Shown here piece after piece: positions 7,787-16,386 of a stretch of 64,000 nt of DNA. The notes beneath the pieces are model-generated. The model was given only the letters and a program-made list of their open reading frames with translations, was not told the DNA's origin and ran no database searches. The stretch's first letter is position 1. Every line of letters starts with the position of its first letter. Position numbers and translations under genes: made by a program. This DNA is from Rhodanobacteraceae bacterium (GTDB lineage Bacteria; Acidobacteriota; Terriglobia; Terriglobales; Acidobacteriaceae): assembly GCA_903970285.1 (NCBI GenBank), contig CAJCHN010000076.1:27925-91924 (forward strand). Direction: 5' to 3'.

Positions 7787-8452
7787 TCAGAGTTGCGGCC
7801 GGCGACTGAGCACGTCGAAGAAGCCTTGTTCCACTTCCTTCAACTGTGCGTCCAGACTGAAGTTCACGGTACCGATCTCGGTCTGCAGGACGCAATCGCC
7901 GGGCTGCAGTTCCGCATCCTCTGTGACCGAGACGCTGAGCTTTAGCGACATCGAATCGAAGTGCTTCTGCCAGCGACCGCGCTCTTCCGGGCGCACCCGC
8001 AAGGTCGCGGCGGAACCTTCCTTCAGTTGTCCCAGCGCGATCTGAACGATGGCGGCCACCAGCATCGGATCCACCTGCGCCTCCCGGTGGAGGATCTTGC
8101 CGGCGATTGCAAGCGCGAGCTTGACGACTTCCATCTCCACGTTGGAGAAGTAATCCTTGCGGCTGCGCTCAAATGTCTCGATGGCCTCAGAGATGCGTGC
8201 GGTCTGCAGGCTCGCCTTCTTTTCGTACTCGTTTCGCAGCCTGGCTTCGGTCTCTGCAATGGCCGACGCGCGCTCCGCGGCCAGCCTGGCGCGGAACTCG
8301 GCTTCGGTCATCTGCACCTCAGGCTCCGTCGCGGTCTCGACCTCAACTGCAGCGGGCTGCGGCACCAGCGCCATCATCTGGCGATATTGGAATGCGGAAA
8401 TGGGCAGCGAACTGAGGTCGCTGACTGGAGTGCGGCTAGACGACAAAGTCAT
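7787..8452 (-). CDS. fliH: Flagellar assembly protein FliH
   Basis: FliH binds and regulates the FliI ATPase and tethers it to the C-ring. The 221-residue product has a charged helical middle (TEAEFRARLAAERASAIAET and on to about residue 95) followed by the FliH/HrpE C-terminal domain (VEMEVVKLALAIAGKILHRE, then VDPMLVAAIVQIALGQL). This arrangement and length are typical. The start lies inside the end of fliG (17-base overlap). The gene order fliG-fliH-fliI is universal. Confidence 0.9.
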   Translation of the reverse strand: MTLSSSRTPVSDLSSLPISAFQYRQMMALVPQPAAVEVETATEPEVQMTEAEFRARLAAERASAIAETEARLRNEYEKKASLQTARISEAIETFERSRKDYFSNVEMEVVKLALAIAGKILHREAQVDPMLVAAIVQIALGQLKEGSAATLRVRPEERGRWQKHFDSMSLKLSVSVTEDAELQPGDCVLQTEIGTVNFSLDAQLKEVEQGFFDVLSRRPQL

Positions 8453-9461
8453 CTCCTCCTTCGCTCTTGAGAACGATCTTGCCTTCGGCTTCCAGCTTGC
8501 GTGCGATGGCCACCACTTCGAGCTGCGCCTTGGCGACTTCCTTGCTGCGCACCGGACCGAGCGAGTCCGCTTCTTCCTTCATCATCTCTACCGTGCGCGA
8601 AGACATCGTCTGGTAGAAATGCTGACTTACAGCGTCGCGCGCCCCTTTCAGCGCCAGCGTCAACGTCTTCTTATCCACCGCGGCAGTGACCGCCCTCAGT
8701 TGAACTTCGGAGACTCCAAGGAAGTCTTCGAACGTGAACATCAGGTCGCGGATGCTGACCGCAAGCGCGGATTCTTCTCGTTCAATCGTTTGTAGAATCT
8801 CTCCCGATGTGTTCGCATCGATGCTGTTCATCAGGTCAGCCACACTTTGAAAGCCGGAGTAGGTCTTCTTCTTCTGCTCACCCACGGAGCGCAGGCGTCG
8901 ATTCAAAACCACCGCGACCTTCTCCGTCATGGCCGGCGAAAACTGCCGGAGGTTGGCCAGGCGCCGCACCGATTCCGCCCGCACGGGATGGGGCAGGCAC
9001 ATCAGCAGCGCAGACGCCTGCTTGGTATCAAGGTGTCCAAGAATCAAGGCGATCGTCTGCGGATGTTCCCCCTCGAGGAAACGCGCCATCTGCTTGGGAT
9101 CGATGCGCTGCAGCGATTCGATGCGCGAGGAGTTGGCCTCCTGCGAGCGGACCAGCCGTTGTACCATCTCCTTCGCGCCATTCTCGCCGAAAGCTTTGAT
9201 GAGCAGGCGTGTGGCGACTTCCTGACCGCCCTGGGCGATGTGCTCCTGCGCCTGCGACATCTGCTGATACTCTTCAAGCACCTGTAGCGAAATCTCCTTG
9301 GGCACACTCCCCAGCCGCGCGATCTCGTGCGTCAAGCCCTGCAGGTCTTCGTCGCTTAGGTGGCAGAATAGTGCGGCCGCTGCATCGTCGCCCAACGAGG
9401 TCATCAGGATGGCTGCCTTGCGAACTCCACTCATGCTTTGCACTTCCAACTCTGCGTTCAT
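8436..9461 (-). CDS. fliG: Flagellar motor switch protein FliG
   Basis: FliG links the MS ring (FliF) to the C-ring and takes torque from the stator. The 341 residues cover all three domains: N-terminal FliF-binding part (SGVRKAAILMTSLGDDAAAA), middle domain with the EHPQTIALILGHL motif near residue 133, and C-terminal torque domain with the charged helix around VSIRDLMFTFEDFLGVSE. Length and sequence match the family. The ATG overlaps the fliF stop (ATGA). Confidence 0.97.
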   Translation of the reverse strand: MNAELEVQSMSGVRKAAILMTSLGDDAAAALFCHLSDEDLQGLTHEIARLGSVPKEISLQVLEEYQQMSQAQEHIAQGGQEVATRLLIKAFGENGAKEMVQRLVRSQEANSSRIESLQRIDPKQMARFLEGEHPQTIALILGHLDTKQASALLMCLPHPVRAESVRRLANLRQFSPAMTEKVAVVLNRRLRSVGEQKKKTYSGFQSVADLMNSIDANTSGEILQTIEREESALAVSIRDLMFTFEDFLGVSEVQLRAVTAAVDKKTLTLALKGARDAVSQHFYQTMSSRTVEMMKEEADSLGPVRSKEVAKAQLEVVAIARKLEAEGKIVLKSEGGDDFVV

Positions 9462-11038
9462 TCCGCTGCTCCTCCTCCTCGCAGCCAGGCCTGTACGACC
9501 CGTGCGTTAGTGGCAGGCTCGGACTTCACCTGCTCGATCAGTCTTTCTCTCATGTGCAGCGTACGCACCACGTCGGGCTGCGCTGCTCCCAAAGCCACTG
9601 CCTTGGCCGGCTCGGAAAGCACCGGCTGCGCCGGCAGTTCCGCCACCGTGCCGAGAACACGCTTCTGCACCGGCCGGATCATGAGGACGTAGGCCAGGCC
9701 GAACAGTACGAGGAGCATCGCATAACGAACCGCGCCCGAGTAATCCGTCATCCCCTTGCGCGCCCTGTCAAGCATCGTTGGCGGCGGAACATCCGCATCG
9801 TCAGGACGATCGAACGCCAGGTTCTGCACGCTGATCACGTCCCCGCGCGCAGTGTCGATCCCGATTGCAGTCGTGGCCAGCATCTCGATCTGCTTCAGCT
9901 CCTGCGGGCTGCGCTTCAGGCGGGTCTCCGTCCACTTTCCATTGGGTTGCAGCTTGCGCTTTACCACGTCGTCCACCACCACGGCCGCGGTAATGCGGCG
10001 GATACGACCGGCAGGCTCAATGGAGTGCTTGCTGACCTTGTTGACGCCATACGTTGTATTTTCGGTGGTCGAGGTCTGGCTTGCATCTTCCCCATTCGGG
10101 GTAGGAACATTGGCCGAAGGGTTAGGTTGCGGGATATTACTGGATGTGCCGGCCACGCCGCCGGTGCCGTCCGCTCCGCTCGTCTCCTTGGACTTCTGCG
10201 ACGAGAGCGGGACCACCACGGAAGGGTCGTACTTGTCTTCGTTCACCTCGCTCGACCCCTGGTCATACTCCACGTTGACGCTGGCGCGCAGGTGGTCCGT
10301 GCCCAGCACCGGGGTGAGTGTTGCCATCAGGCGCTGACTCAGTTGCCGCTCCACCCCCTCATCGCCCCCATCGCCCATGGCGCCAAGAGACTCGTTGGAA
10401 TCGGCGTCGATAATGCTCACATCCGTGGGCTTGAGACCATCGACGGCGCCGGCGACCAGGCGTTGGATGGACATGGTCTCTTCGTGGGAGAGGCCGCCGC
10501 GATTCAGCTTCAGCGTCACCGAAGCCTTGGCGCCGCGCGTGCGATCGATGAAAACCGAGTCTGTCGCCATCACCAGGTGCACACGTGCGCTTTTCACTCC
10601 GCCAAGCGTCATGATGGTTCGTTCCAGCTCGCCTTCGAGAGCCCGCTGATAGTTCACCTTCTCGTCGAACTCGGTCTGACCCCAGGACACCTTGTCGAAG
10701 ATTTCGAAGCCCATGCGCCCGCTGTGCGTCGGCTCGCTCGAGGCGAGACTCATCCGCGCCGCATCCACCTGGTCGGCGGGAACGCTGATGCTCTTGCCAT
10801 CCGGGCTGAGCTGGTACGGAATCTTTTTCGCGGTAAGCTCCGCCGTGATGGTCTGGGCATCGGCCGGCTCGAGCGAACCGATCAATGGCTTATAGTCGGG
10901 CGACAGCATCAGGTTCGCGAAAAACGCGATCATGGCGACGGTCGCGGCCGCTCCCACCGCCAGATACACTCGCTGATTCCCCGTGCGCGTCGACCAGAAC
11001 TGCTTCGCCTGCGCCATCCACTGATTCATTCCTGCCAT
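9458..11038 (-). CDS. fliF: Flagellar MS-ring protein FliF
   Basis: FliF forms the MS ring in the inner membrane, the base for rod, C-ring and export gate. The 526-residue product has a first membrane helix at about residues 24-45 (VYLAVGAAATVAMIAFFANL) and a second near 440-460 (YAMLLVLFGLAYVLMI). Between them are the ring-building motifs (YQRALEGELERTIMTLGGVK, ARVHLVMA). The C-terminal tail after the second helix is the FliG-binding part. The start ATG at 11038 is preceded after 31 bases by fliE. Confidence 0.97.
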   Translation of the reverse strand: MAGMNQWMAQAKQFWSTRTGNQRVYLAVGAAATVAMIAFFANLMLSPDYKPLIGSLEPADAQTITAELTAKKIPYQLSPDGKSISVPADQVDAARMSLASSEPTHSGRMGFEIFDKVSWGQTEFDEKVNYQRALEGELERTIMTLGGVKSARVHLVMATDSVFIDRTRGAKASVTLKLNRGGLSHEETMSIQRLVAGAVDGLKPTDVSIIDADSNESLGAMGDGGDEGVERQLSQRLMATLTPVLGTDHLRASVNVEYDQGSSEVNEDKYDPSVVVPLSSQKSKETSGADGTGGVAGTSSNIPQPNPSANVPTPNGEDASQTSTTENTTYGVNKVSKHSIEPAGRIRRITAAVVVDDVVKRKLQPNGKWTETRLKRSPQELKQIEMLATTAIGIDTARGDVISVQNLAFDRPDDADVPPPTMLDRARKGMTDYSGAVRYAMLLVLFGLAYVLMIRPVQKRVLGTVAELPAQPVLSEPAKAVALGAAQPDVVRTLHMRERLIEQVKSEPATNARVVQAWLRGGGAAE

Positions 11039-11069
11039 CGCTTTCCGATCCCACCCTGTTTAGTCGCGC

Positions 11070-11399
11070 TTAGAACTGCATCTTCTCGATGTCCTGGTAG
11101 GCACTCACAATCTTGTTGCGAACCTGCATCATCAGCTGGAAGGCGACGTCGGCCTTCTCGACCGAGATCATCACCTTGCTCATGTCGGCGTTGCCACCCT
11201 GCAGCAGCGTTCCCACCTGCTGATCCGCGCTGCCTTGCAGATCGCTGACCTGGCTGATAGCGTTCTTCAGCACATTGCCAAAGCCGCCGCTCTCTCCGGG
11301 CGAGGTCATGCCTCCGCCGCTGAGACTGCCGGTCGAAAGCGGGTCCGAGCCGGTCGGAAGGACGGACAGCGGACCGGCACCTAGAAGGTTGATACTCAT
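11070..11399 (-). CDS. fliE: Flagellar hook-basal body protein FliE
   Basis: FliE connects the MS ring with the rod and is an early export substrate. The 109-residue product has a Gly/Ser-rich N-terminal half and the conserved C-terminal helix ISVEKADVAFQLMMQVRNK followed by IVSAYQDIEKMQF. This C-terminal pattern is diagnostic. AGAGGAG lies close upstream of the ATG. It sits between flgC and fliF, its usual place. Confidence 0.94.
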   Translation of the reverse strand: MSINLLGAGPLSVLPTGSDPLSTGSLSGGGMTSPGESGGFGNVLKNAISQVSDLQGSADQQVGTLLQGGNADMSKVMISVEKADVAFQLMMQVRNKIVSAYQDIEKMQF

Positions 11400-11439
11400 T
11401 GCTCTGCTCCTCTTTCTGTTGGGCTTCGGTCTTGAATCC

Positions 11440-11889
11440 TTAGCTCTTCAAAATATCGATGGACTGCTGGATCATCTGCTTGGCCGCGCTGACCGCTGAC
11501 GCGTTCAACTGGTAGGCTCGCGTGGATCCCATCAGATCGACCATCTCCTGCACCGGGTTAATCGCCGGGTAAGCGACGAAGCCATCCGCATTCGCATCCG
11601 GGTGACCGGGTTCGTAGCGCATCACGGGCGGCGTCTTATCGTCGACCACCTGCGAGATATGCACCGAGCCAGCGGTCCTGCCCAGCGTGTTGCCGGCGCT
11701 GGCAAAGGCCAGGTGAAAGGAACTGTTGCTCGATGAGTTGAAGACAACCTCCTTGCGCTTGTAGGGTCCGCCTCCATCGGTATGGGTCGTCTCCGCGTTC
11801 GCCATGTTGGCGGCGATCACCTCGGAACGCTGGCGTTCGGCCGACAACGCCGAAGCGCTGATAGCAAGCATGTCGAAAGGTCCAGGCAT
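11440..11889 (-). CDS. flgC: Flagellar rod protein FlgC
   Basis: FlgC is a proximal rod component. The 149-residue protein has the N-terminal rod signature (AISASALSAERQRSEVIAAN followed by MANAET) and the C-terminal partner helix (NPVQEMVDLMGSTRAYQLNA, then SAVSAAKQMIQQSIDIL). The middle contains the GFVAYPAINPVQ stretch common to FlgC. The start overlaps the flgB stop by one base. Confidence 0.95.
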   Translation of the reverse strand: MPGPFDMLAISASALSAERQRSEVIAANMANAETTHTDGGGPYKRKEVVFNSSSNSSFHLAFASAGNTLGRTAGSVHISQVVDDKTPPVMRYEPGHPDANADGFVAYPAINPVQEMVDLMGSTRAYQLNASAVSAAKQMIQQSIDILKS

Positions 11890-12242
11890 TAGCTTCCTCC
11901 GTTGATGGCGCTGAGCAGTTGGTGGAAGTTCGACTTCACCAGCTGCGCACCAAGCTGGTACTGCAGTTGCGATTGCGCCAGCAGCATGCTCTCGCGGTCG
12001 AGATCCACGTTGTTGCCGTCGGGACGCTCAAGAAGTCCCTGCACCCGGCTCACCACCGGCGTCAATTCGGCCTCGCCGCCGCCGAAGCTGGCGTTCATCA
12101 GGGTTTGCTTGAAGTTGATGTCGCGCGTCTGGTAGCCAGGCGTGTCGACATTCGCCATGTTGCCGGCAATGGTTTGTTCACGATCGCTTGTAAGCTCCAG
12201 AAAACGCTCCAGCGACGCAGGAAGCAGGGGTGCAGATGCCAT
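11889..12242 (-). CDS. flgB: Flagellar rod protein FlgB
   Basis: FlgB is the most proximal rod protein. The 117-residue product shows LTSDREQTIAGNMANVDTPG near the N-terminus, the hallmark of this family, and a C-terminal helix LAQSQLQYQLGAQLVKSNFH paired with it. It is the first structural gene of the operon and shares one base with the stop of the upstream NtrC-type regulator, so regulator and structural genes are co-transcribed. Confidence 0.94.
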   Translation of the reverse strand: MASAPLLPASLERFLELTSDREQTIAGNMANVDTPGYQTRDINFKQTLMNASFGGGEAELTPVVSRVQGLLERPDGNNVDLDRESMLLAQSQLQYQLGAQLVKSNFHQLLSAINGGS

Positions 12243-13633
12243 CAGGCATACCTCCGGGGCGGAAGCCCATATTCACGAATCCGGTTGCGCATGGTGCGGA
12301 TGCTGATGCCCAGCATCTCCGCAGCCTGCGTGCGATTGCCCTGGGTCATGGCCAGGGTTTTCTCCAGGTGGGCGCGCTCCAGTTCGCGAATGGGAGCGCC
12401 CGCGGGAAACGGCGCCACCGGCTCGAACGAAGCGAAAGCGGACGATGCCGCCGCCGCTGGAGCCGCCTTCGCGCTGGTCTGAAACTCCTGGTCAAAGCAG
12501 AAGCCATCCAACACCACGCCCGGGTGCAGGGAGCACACACGCCGCATGAAATTTCCCAGCTCACGAACGTTGCCAGGCCAGTCATGCGATTTCAGCCGCT
12601 CGATGAATTCGGGGCTGAGCCTGGCAACCGGACCACCTGCCTGCGCGGCGAACTTCTCGACAAAGTAGTTGGCCAGGAGCTCGATGTCTCCCGGACGATC
12701 GCGCAGCGCCGGCAGCGTCAACGGGATCACGTTCAACCGGTAGTAAAGGTCGCTGCGGAATTTGCCTTCGGCAACCATGCCCGCCAGGTTCACATTGGTC
12801 GTGGCAATCACGCGGATATCGACCTTGATAGACCGGGTCTCACCCAGGCGCTCGAACTCGCGTTCCTGCAGTGCGCGCAGCAGCTTGGGCTGCAGGTTCA
12901 GCGGCATTTCGCCAATTTCATCCAGCAGCAGCGTGCCACCATTCGCAAGTTCGAACTTGCCTGCCTTCGCCGTCGTTGCGCCGGTAAACGCGCCGCGCGC
13001 ATGGCCGAAGAGCTCGCTCTCCAGCAGGTGCTCCGGCACGGCCGCACAATTCACCGCGACGAATGGCTTCTGGGCGCGGCTGCTTGCCTCGTGGATGAAG
13101 CGCGCCAGCAGCTCTTTCCCGGTGCCGCTCTCGGCCTCGACCAGCACGTCGGCATCCGCCGAAGCAGCCGCTCGCGCCCGCTCCAGCGCACGCTGCACCT
13201 GCGGCGCGCGCCCCACAATGCTGCTTTGATCGGTCTTGCGCGTTCCATGTCCTGTCCGGCTCGGCTGCATGACCCGTGAAACCGCGTCCTCCAGCTGCTC
13301 GAACGAAATGGGCTTGGTTAGGTAATCGAAGGCTCCGCTGCGCATCGCCTGCACCGCATCGGGCACGCTGCCATACGCAGTCAGCAGGATCACCGCGGTC
13401 GAAGAGGAAGCCTTACGCACCGAACGCATCACCTCCAGGCCGTCGCCATCGGGCATGCGCATATCGCTTACCACCAGGTTGAACTGGCGCCGGTCCAGCA
13501 GCCGGGTCGCCTCGTCCACTCCGCTGGCGGTCTCAACGTCCCAGCCGTTGCGATTGAAGTTCACGCGCAGCGCGGTGCGGATTCCAGCTTCATCATCCAC
13601 AATCAGCACGCTTGATCGAGTCGCAGAAGTCAT
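12242..13633 (-). CDS. flrC: NtrC-type flagellar response regulator (FlrC/FleR-like)
   Basis: This 463-residue protein is a complete sigma-54 activator. The receiver domain (1-120) has the acidic pair D13-D14, phosphoacceptor D57 in VVSDMRMPDG, and the KPIS lysine. The AAA+ domain has Walker A (ESGTGKE), the sigma-54 contact loop GAFTGA, Walker B (TLLLDEIGE) and the RSDLYYRL arginine region. The C-terminal Fis-type helix-turn-helix (NRTQAAEMLGISIRTMRNRI) ends the protein. It overlaps the kinase gene by 4 bases and flgB by 1 base, so it is placed to act on flagellar promoters such as those at 5596 and 14899. The name FlrC is by role and position. Confidence 0.88.
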   Translation of the reverse strand: MTSATRSSVLIVDDEAGIRTALRVNFNRNGWDVETASGVDEATRLLDRRQFNLVVSDMRMPDGDGLEVMRSVRKASSSTAVILLTAYGSVPDAVQAMRSGAFDYLTKPISFEQLEDAVSRVMQPSRTGHGTRKTDQSSIVGRAPQVQRALERARAAASADADVLVEAESGTGKELLARFIHEASSRAQKPFVAVNCAAVPEHLLESELFGHARGAFTGATTAKAGKFELANGGTLLLDEIGEMPLNLQPKLLRALQEREFERLGETRSIKVDIRVIATTNVNLAGMVAEGKFRSDLYYRLNVIPLTLPALRDRPGDIELLANYFVEKFAAQAGGPVARLSPEFIERLKSHDWPGNVRELGNFMRRVCSLHPGVVLDGFCFDQEFQTSAKAAPAAAASSAFASFEPVAPFPAGAPIRELERAHLEKTLAMTQGNRTQAAEMLGISIRTMRNRIREYGLPPRRYA

Positions 13634-14859
13634 ACGGTCGGCATCTCCACAAAGAAAGTCGTTCCTTCACCCACCCGGCTGGCCACGCGGATGGTCCCTC
13701 CATGCTGCGCAACAATGCGGCTGCACACGGCCAACCCAAGCCCGGAGCTGTTGCCGCTCCCGCTGAAGCCCGGTCGGAAGATCTCTTCCAGGTGCTCCGG
13801 CAGAATGCCGCTGCCGGTATCGGTGAATCGGATCGTGGCCATTCCTGGCTGTCCCTTGCCGCCGCTGCGGCTGATCGCGACCTCGATGCTGCCGCCCGAA
13901 CTGCTGTGTCGGATGGCGTTGCAGATCATGTTCAGAACCACCTGTTGCAGCGCGCTGCTGTTGCCCTGGACCCGGATGCGGGCGCGTCCGGCCGAGAAGC
14001 GCAGATGCACCCCGGACTCCTCTGCAATCGGCCGGGCAAACTCCACACTGCTGCGAATCGACTCGACCAGATCGAGCGGCGCAAGCAGCGAAAAGCCCAG
14101 ACCATGAAAGCTGAGGACGTTGTTCACCGTAGCCGACAAAGAGCGGATGCCGGCGCGAAGATGAGAGACCCACTCCGTCGTCTCCTCGCCTCCGGCACAG
14201 ATCAAGCCGGCGAAGAGTTCGAGGCTCGCCAGCGGGTTTCTAATTTCATGAGCGAGCGTGGTCGCGACTTCCGAGAGCGCCGTCGCGCGGCGGGCACGCT
14301 CGCGATCCTCCTCCGCCTGCTTGTGCGGCGTCACGTCCCGCAGGATCAAGATGGTTTGCTGGCGAACCCGTCCTGCGGGATCAACCTCCCCCGCATCGAA
14401 CAGACTCCGGTCCTGAACGGAGAGCCAGCGCTTGCCGCTCGCAGAGATCCGGCAGAACTCCTGCTCCCCTTCGCCGGCCTGGCGCCTCAGGAATCCATCG
14501 AGGTCCACGCCGGCCTCGGCCGAGAGCGCATCCAGCCTCTGCCTGGCGGCCGGACCAAGCTCCAGCAGGCGCCGGGCCTCGGGGTTGATCATCGAAACCG
14601 TGCCATCCGCCTCGACCACCAGAACGCCGCACGGCATGGACTCCACGATGCGCTGCAGGGCGCGATGGACGCGCTCGTTCTCCGCCAGGCTGGCCTTGAG
14701 CGCGGCGTTACGCTCCGCGAGCTCATGGCTGAGCTGCGTGACCTCCAGCTGCAGGTTGGCGTAAGAAGCCTCCAGCCGCGCTGAAGCCGAGATGAACTCG
14801 GAGAAGGCGTCGGCGAGATACAGCACGTCCGGTTGGACGATCGCCAGAGCACCCTGCAT
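13630..14859 (-). CDS. flrB: PAS-containing sensor histidine kinase (FlrB/FleS-like)
   Basis: The product is a soluble histidine kinase with no membrane helix, the expected partner of the downstream NtrC-type regulator. A PAS domain lies around residues 85-190 (VESMPCGVLVVEADG). The HisKA domain carries the phosphorylated His in AHEIRNPLASLELF. The ATPase domain shows the N box (NMICNAIRHSS), G1 (DTGSG) and G2 (GSGNSSGLGLAV). The frame opens at ATG 14886, but a sigma-54 promoter would start RNA near 14889, leaving almost no leader. ATG at 14859 (tenth codon, MQGALAIVQPDV) is therefore preferred; a near-leaderless start at 14886 remains possible. Confidence 0.85.
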   Translation of the reverse strand: MQGALAIVQPDVLYLADAFSEFISASARLEASYANLQLEVTQLSHELAERNAALKASLAENERVHRALQRIVESMPCGVLVVEADGTVSMINPEARRLLELGPAARQRLDALSAEAGVDLDGFLRRQAGEGEQEFCRISASGKRWLSVQDRSLFDAGEVDPAGRVRQQTILILRDVTPHKQAEEDRERARRATALSEVATTLAHEIRNPLASLELFAGLICAGGEETTEWVSHLRAGIRSLSATVNNVLSFHGLGFSLLAPLDLVESIRSSVEFARPIAEESGVHLRFSAGRARIRVQGNSSALQQVVLNMICNAIRHSSSGGSIEVAISRSGGKGQPGMATIRFTDTGSGILPEHLEEIFRPGFSGSGNSSGLGLAVCSRIVAQHGGTIRVASRVGEGTTFFVEMPTV

Positions 14860-14898
14860 TGGCACTTCATGAGAGATAAGCTGCATCGCTCATGGAAG

Positions 14899-14916
14899 TT
14901 GCAAACTAAGTGCCAA
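14899..14916 (-). promoter_or_regulatory. Sigma-54 promoter for the kinase-regulator-flgBC-fliE operon
   Basis: On the minus strand the site reads TTGGCACTTAGTTTGCAA, an exact match to TGGCAC-N5-TTGC. GG at 14914-14913 and GC at 14902-14901 have the required 12-base phasing. Transcription would start near 14889, just before the kinase gene. This ties the main flagellar operon to RpoN, whose gene is also in the window. Confidence 0.85.
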
Positions 14917-15013
14917 AGTTCAATGACGGCGAATTATCTGTGCATTTTGATCAGCCTTCAGGAATGAAGCCTGTGGACCACCTATCCCGTCCTCACCCAT
15001 AAGGTACCGTGAC

Positions 15014-16132
15014 TTAGATCAGGATTTCAGCCGGGGTAATCTCGCGATTCGCGCCCACCATAATGCTTGCTCGTTCCATCACATTCCTTAGCTCGCGGAC
15101 GTTGCCCGGCCAGTCATGCTTATAGAGCGCAGCGACCGCCTCCGGCGTCAGGTGTATGCCTGGACTGAACTTACTCGCGAAGAAATGCGCCAGCTTCGAA
15201 AGATCATGATCGCGCTCCCGCAGCGGAGCAAGATGGATTGGAAAGACCGCCAGGCGATAGTAGAGATCCTCGCGAAACTGCTTCTCCCGGACCATCTTCG
15301 GCAGCGCTCCGTTGGTGGCGGCAACCACGCGAACATCCACCTTCAGGTTATCGTTGCTGCCAAGTCGCTGAACTTCTCCCTGTTCCAGAAAGCGCAGGAT
15401 CTTACTTTGCAACGAAAGTGGCATGTCACCAATTTCATCCAGGAAGAGGGTGCCTCCCTGTGCCGCGTGGATTCGCCCTATGCGCGATTGAAGCGCCCCG
15501 GTAAACGCGCCCTTGGCGTATCCGAACAGCTCCGCTTCGAGCAATGCTTCGGGAATTGCGGCGCAGTTCACCACCACGAAGGGAGACTTCTGCCGCGGGC
15601 TGATCATATGCACCGCCTGCGCCACAAGATCCTTGCCCGTGCCGCTCTCGCCCAGCACCAGCACCGTTGTATCGCGCGGCGCTACTTTGTGCGTCATGGA
15701 GTACACCCTCTGCATCGCGGCCGAGTCTCCTACCATGCCGCGCAGACCGGGGGTCGGCGAAGAGCTACGCTCATAGGTGGGTTCTACTGGAACAGCTCTC
15801 AATTCGCGTGCATCGGAGCCGTGATACAAGAGATCGGCCAGGCGCGAGGCAAAGGGAGTAGGAGCCGAACTTCCCACAAGTAAGTGGCCGGTCTGACTAT
15901 TCAGCGTCAGAATCTCTACATTGGGGAATCTCTGCCGAACCATGCCGCAAAATTCACTGGGCAATAAGTCCGGCAGCAGCGGATCCAGTAACAGGACCTC
16001 GATATTTCCACGCTCGTGCAGCACTTCGAGTGCTTCTGCACCGCTTCGGGTCGCTGTAATCTCCCAGCGCAGAGGAGCCAGGCGTCCGGTAAGTTGTTCT
16101 AGAAAAGACGAGTTACTACTCAGCAATAACAC
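15014..16132 (-). CDS. Sigma-54 activator without DNA-binding domain, degenerate receiver
   Basis: The 372-residue product has an N-terminal receiver-like domain and a complete AAA+ sigma-54 activation domain: Walker A GESGTGKD, contact loop GAFTGA, Walker B TLFLDEIGD, and REDLYYRL. It ends at ITPAEILI, right after the AAA+ lid, so the usual C-terminal Fis-type helix-turn-helix is absent. The bases after the stop do not encode one in any frame. The receiver has lost the acidic pair (S5-S6-N7 at that place) but keeps D50 in LLLDPLLPD. It resembles the FleQ/FlrA master-regulator type in position and degenerate receiver, and H. pylori FlgR in lacking DNA binding. The start is GTG at 16132; no better start is available before an upstream stop. 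Confidence 0.85.
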   Translation of the reverse strand: MLLLSSNSSFLEQLTGRLAPLRWEITATRSGAEALEVLHERGNIEVLLLDPLLPDLLPSEFCGMVRQRFPNVEILTLNSQTGHLLVGSSAPTPFASRLADLLYHGSDARELRAVPVEPTYERSSSPTPGLRGMVGDSAAMQRVYSMTHKVAPRDTTVLVLGESGTGKDLVAQAVHMISPRQKSPFVVVNCAAIPEALLEAELFGYAKGAFTGALQSRIGRIHAAQGGTLFLDEIGDMPLSLQSKILRFLEQGEVQRLGSNDNLKVDVRVVAATNGALPKMVREKQFREDLYYRLAVFPIHLAPLRERDHDLSKLAHFFASKFSPGIHLTPEAVAALYKHDWPGNVRELRNVMERASIMVGANREITPAEILI

Positions 16133-16386
16133 CTGAATAGCACGTCCGTCGTCACGCCGGCGCTCAGAATGGGGGGGAAAGCTGATGCAGAAGTCCTTTC
16201 GTCAGACAAGACAATGCGAAGCCGAACAGAGTCCAGCTTACAGTCTTCGCTCGCGTCCTTCCGGCGAAATCGACTGCGCGACGCATCGTGCCGAAATCAG
16301 GATACTACCTTCCCGTTGAGCCACCCCACTCGAAGCTGAAGCCGCATCTCGTCTGCCCGGGCGCTCGGAGTTCCCGTCAGAAGTCC

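Noticed and set aside
9209..11248. Plus-strand open frame of about 680 codons opposite fliG and fliF
   Set aside because: Its product is rich in Arg, His and Pro and has no motif. fliF and fliG on the other strand are certain.
16133..16386. Short frames between the OmpR-type regulator and the HTH-less activator
   Set aside because: They are Arg-rich, overlap the regulator gene in other frames and have no signatures; no sigma-54 site was found here either.
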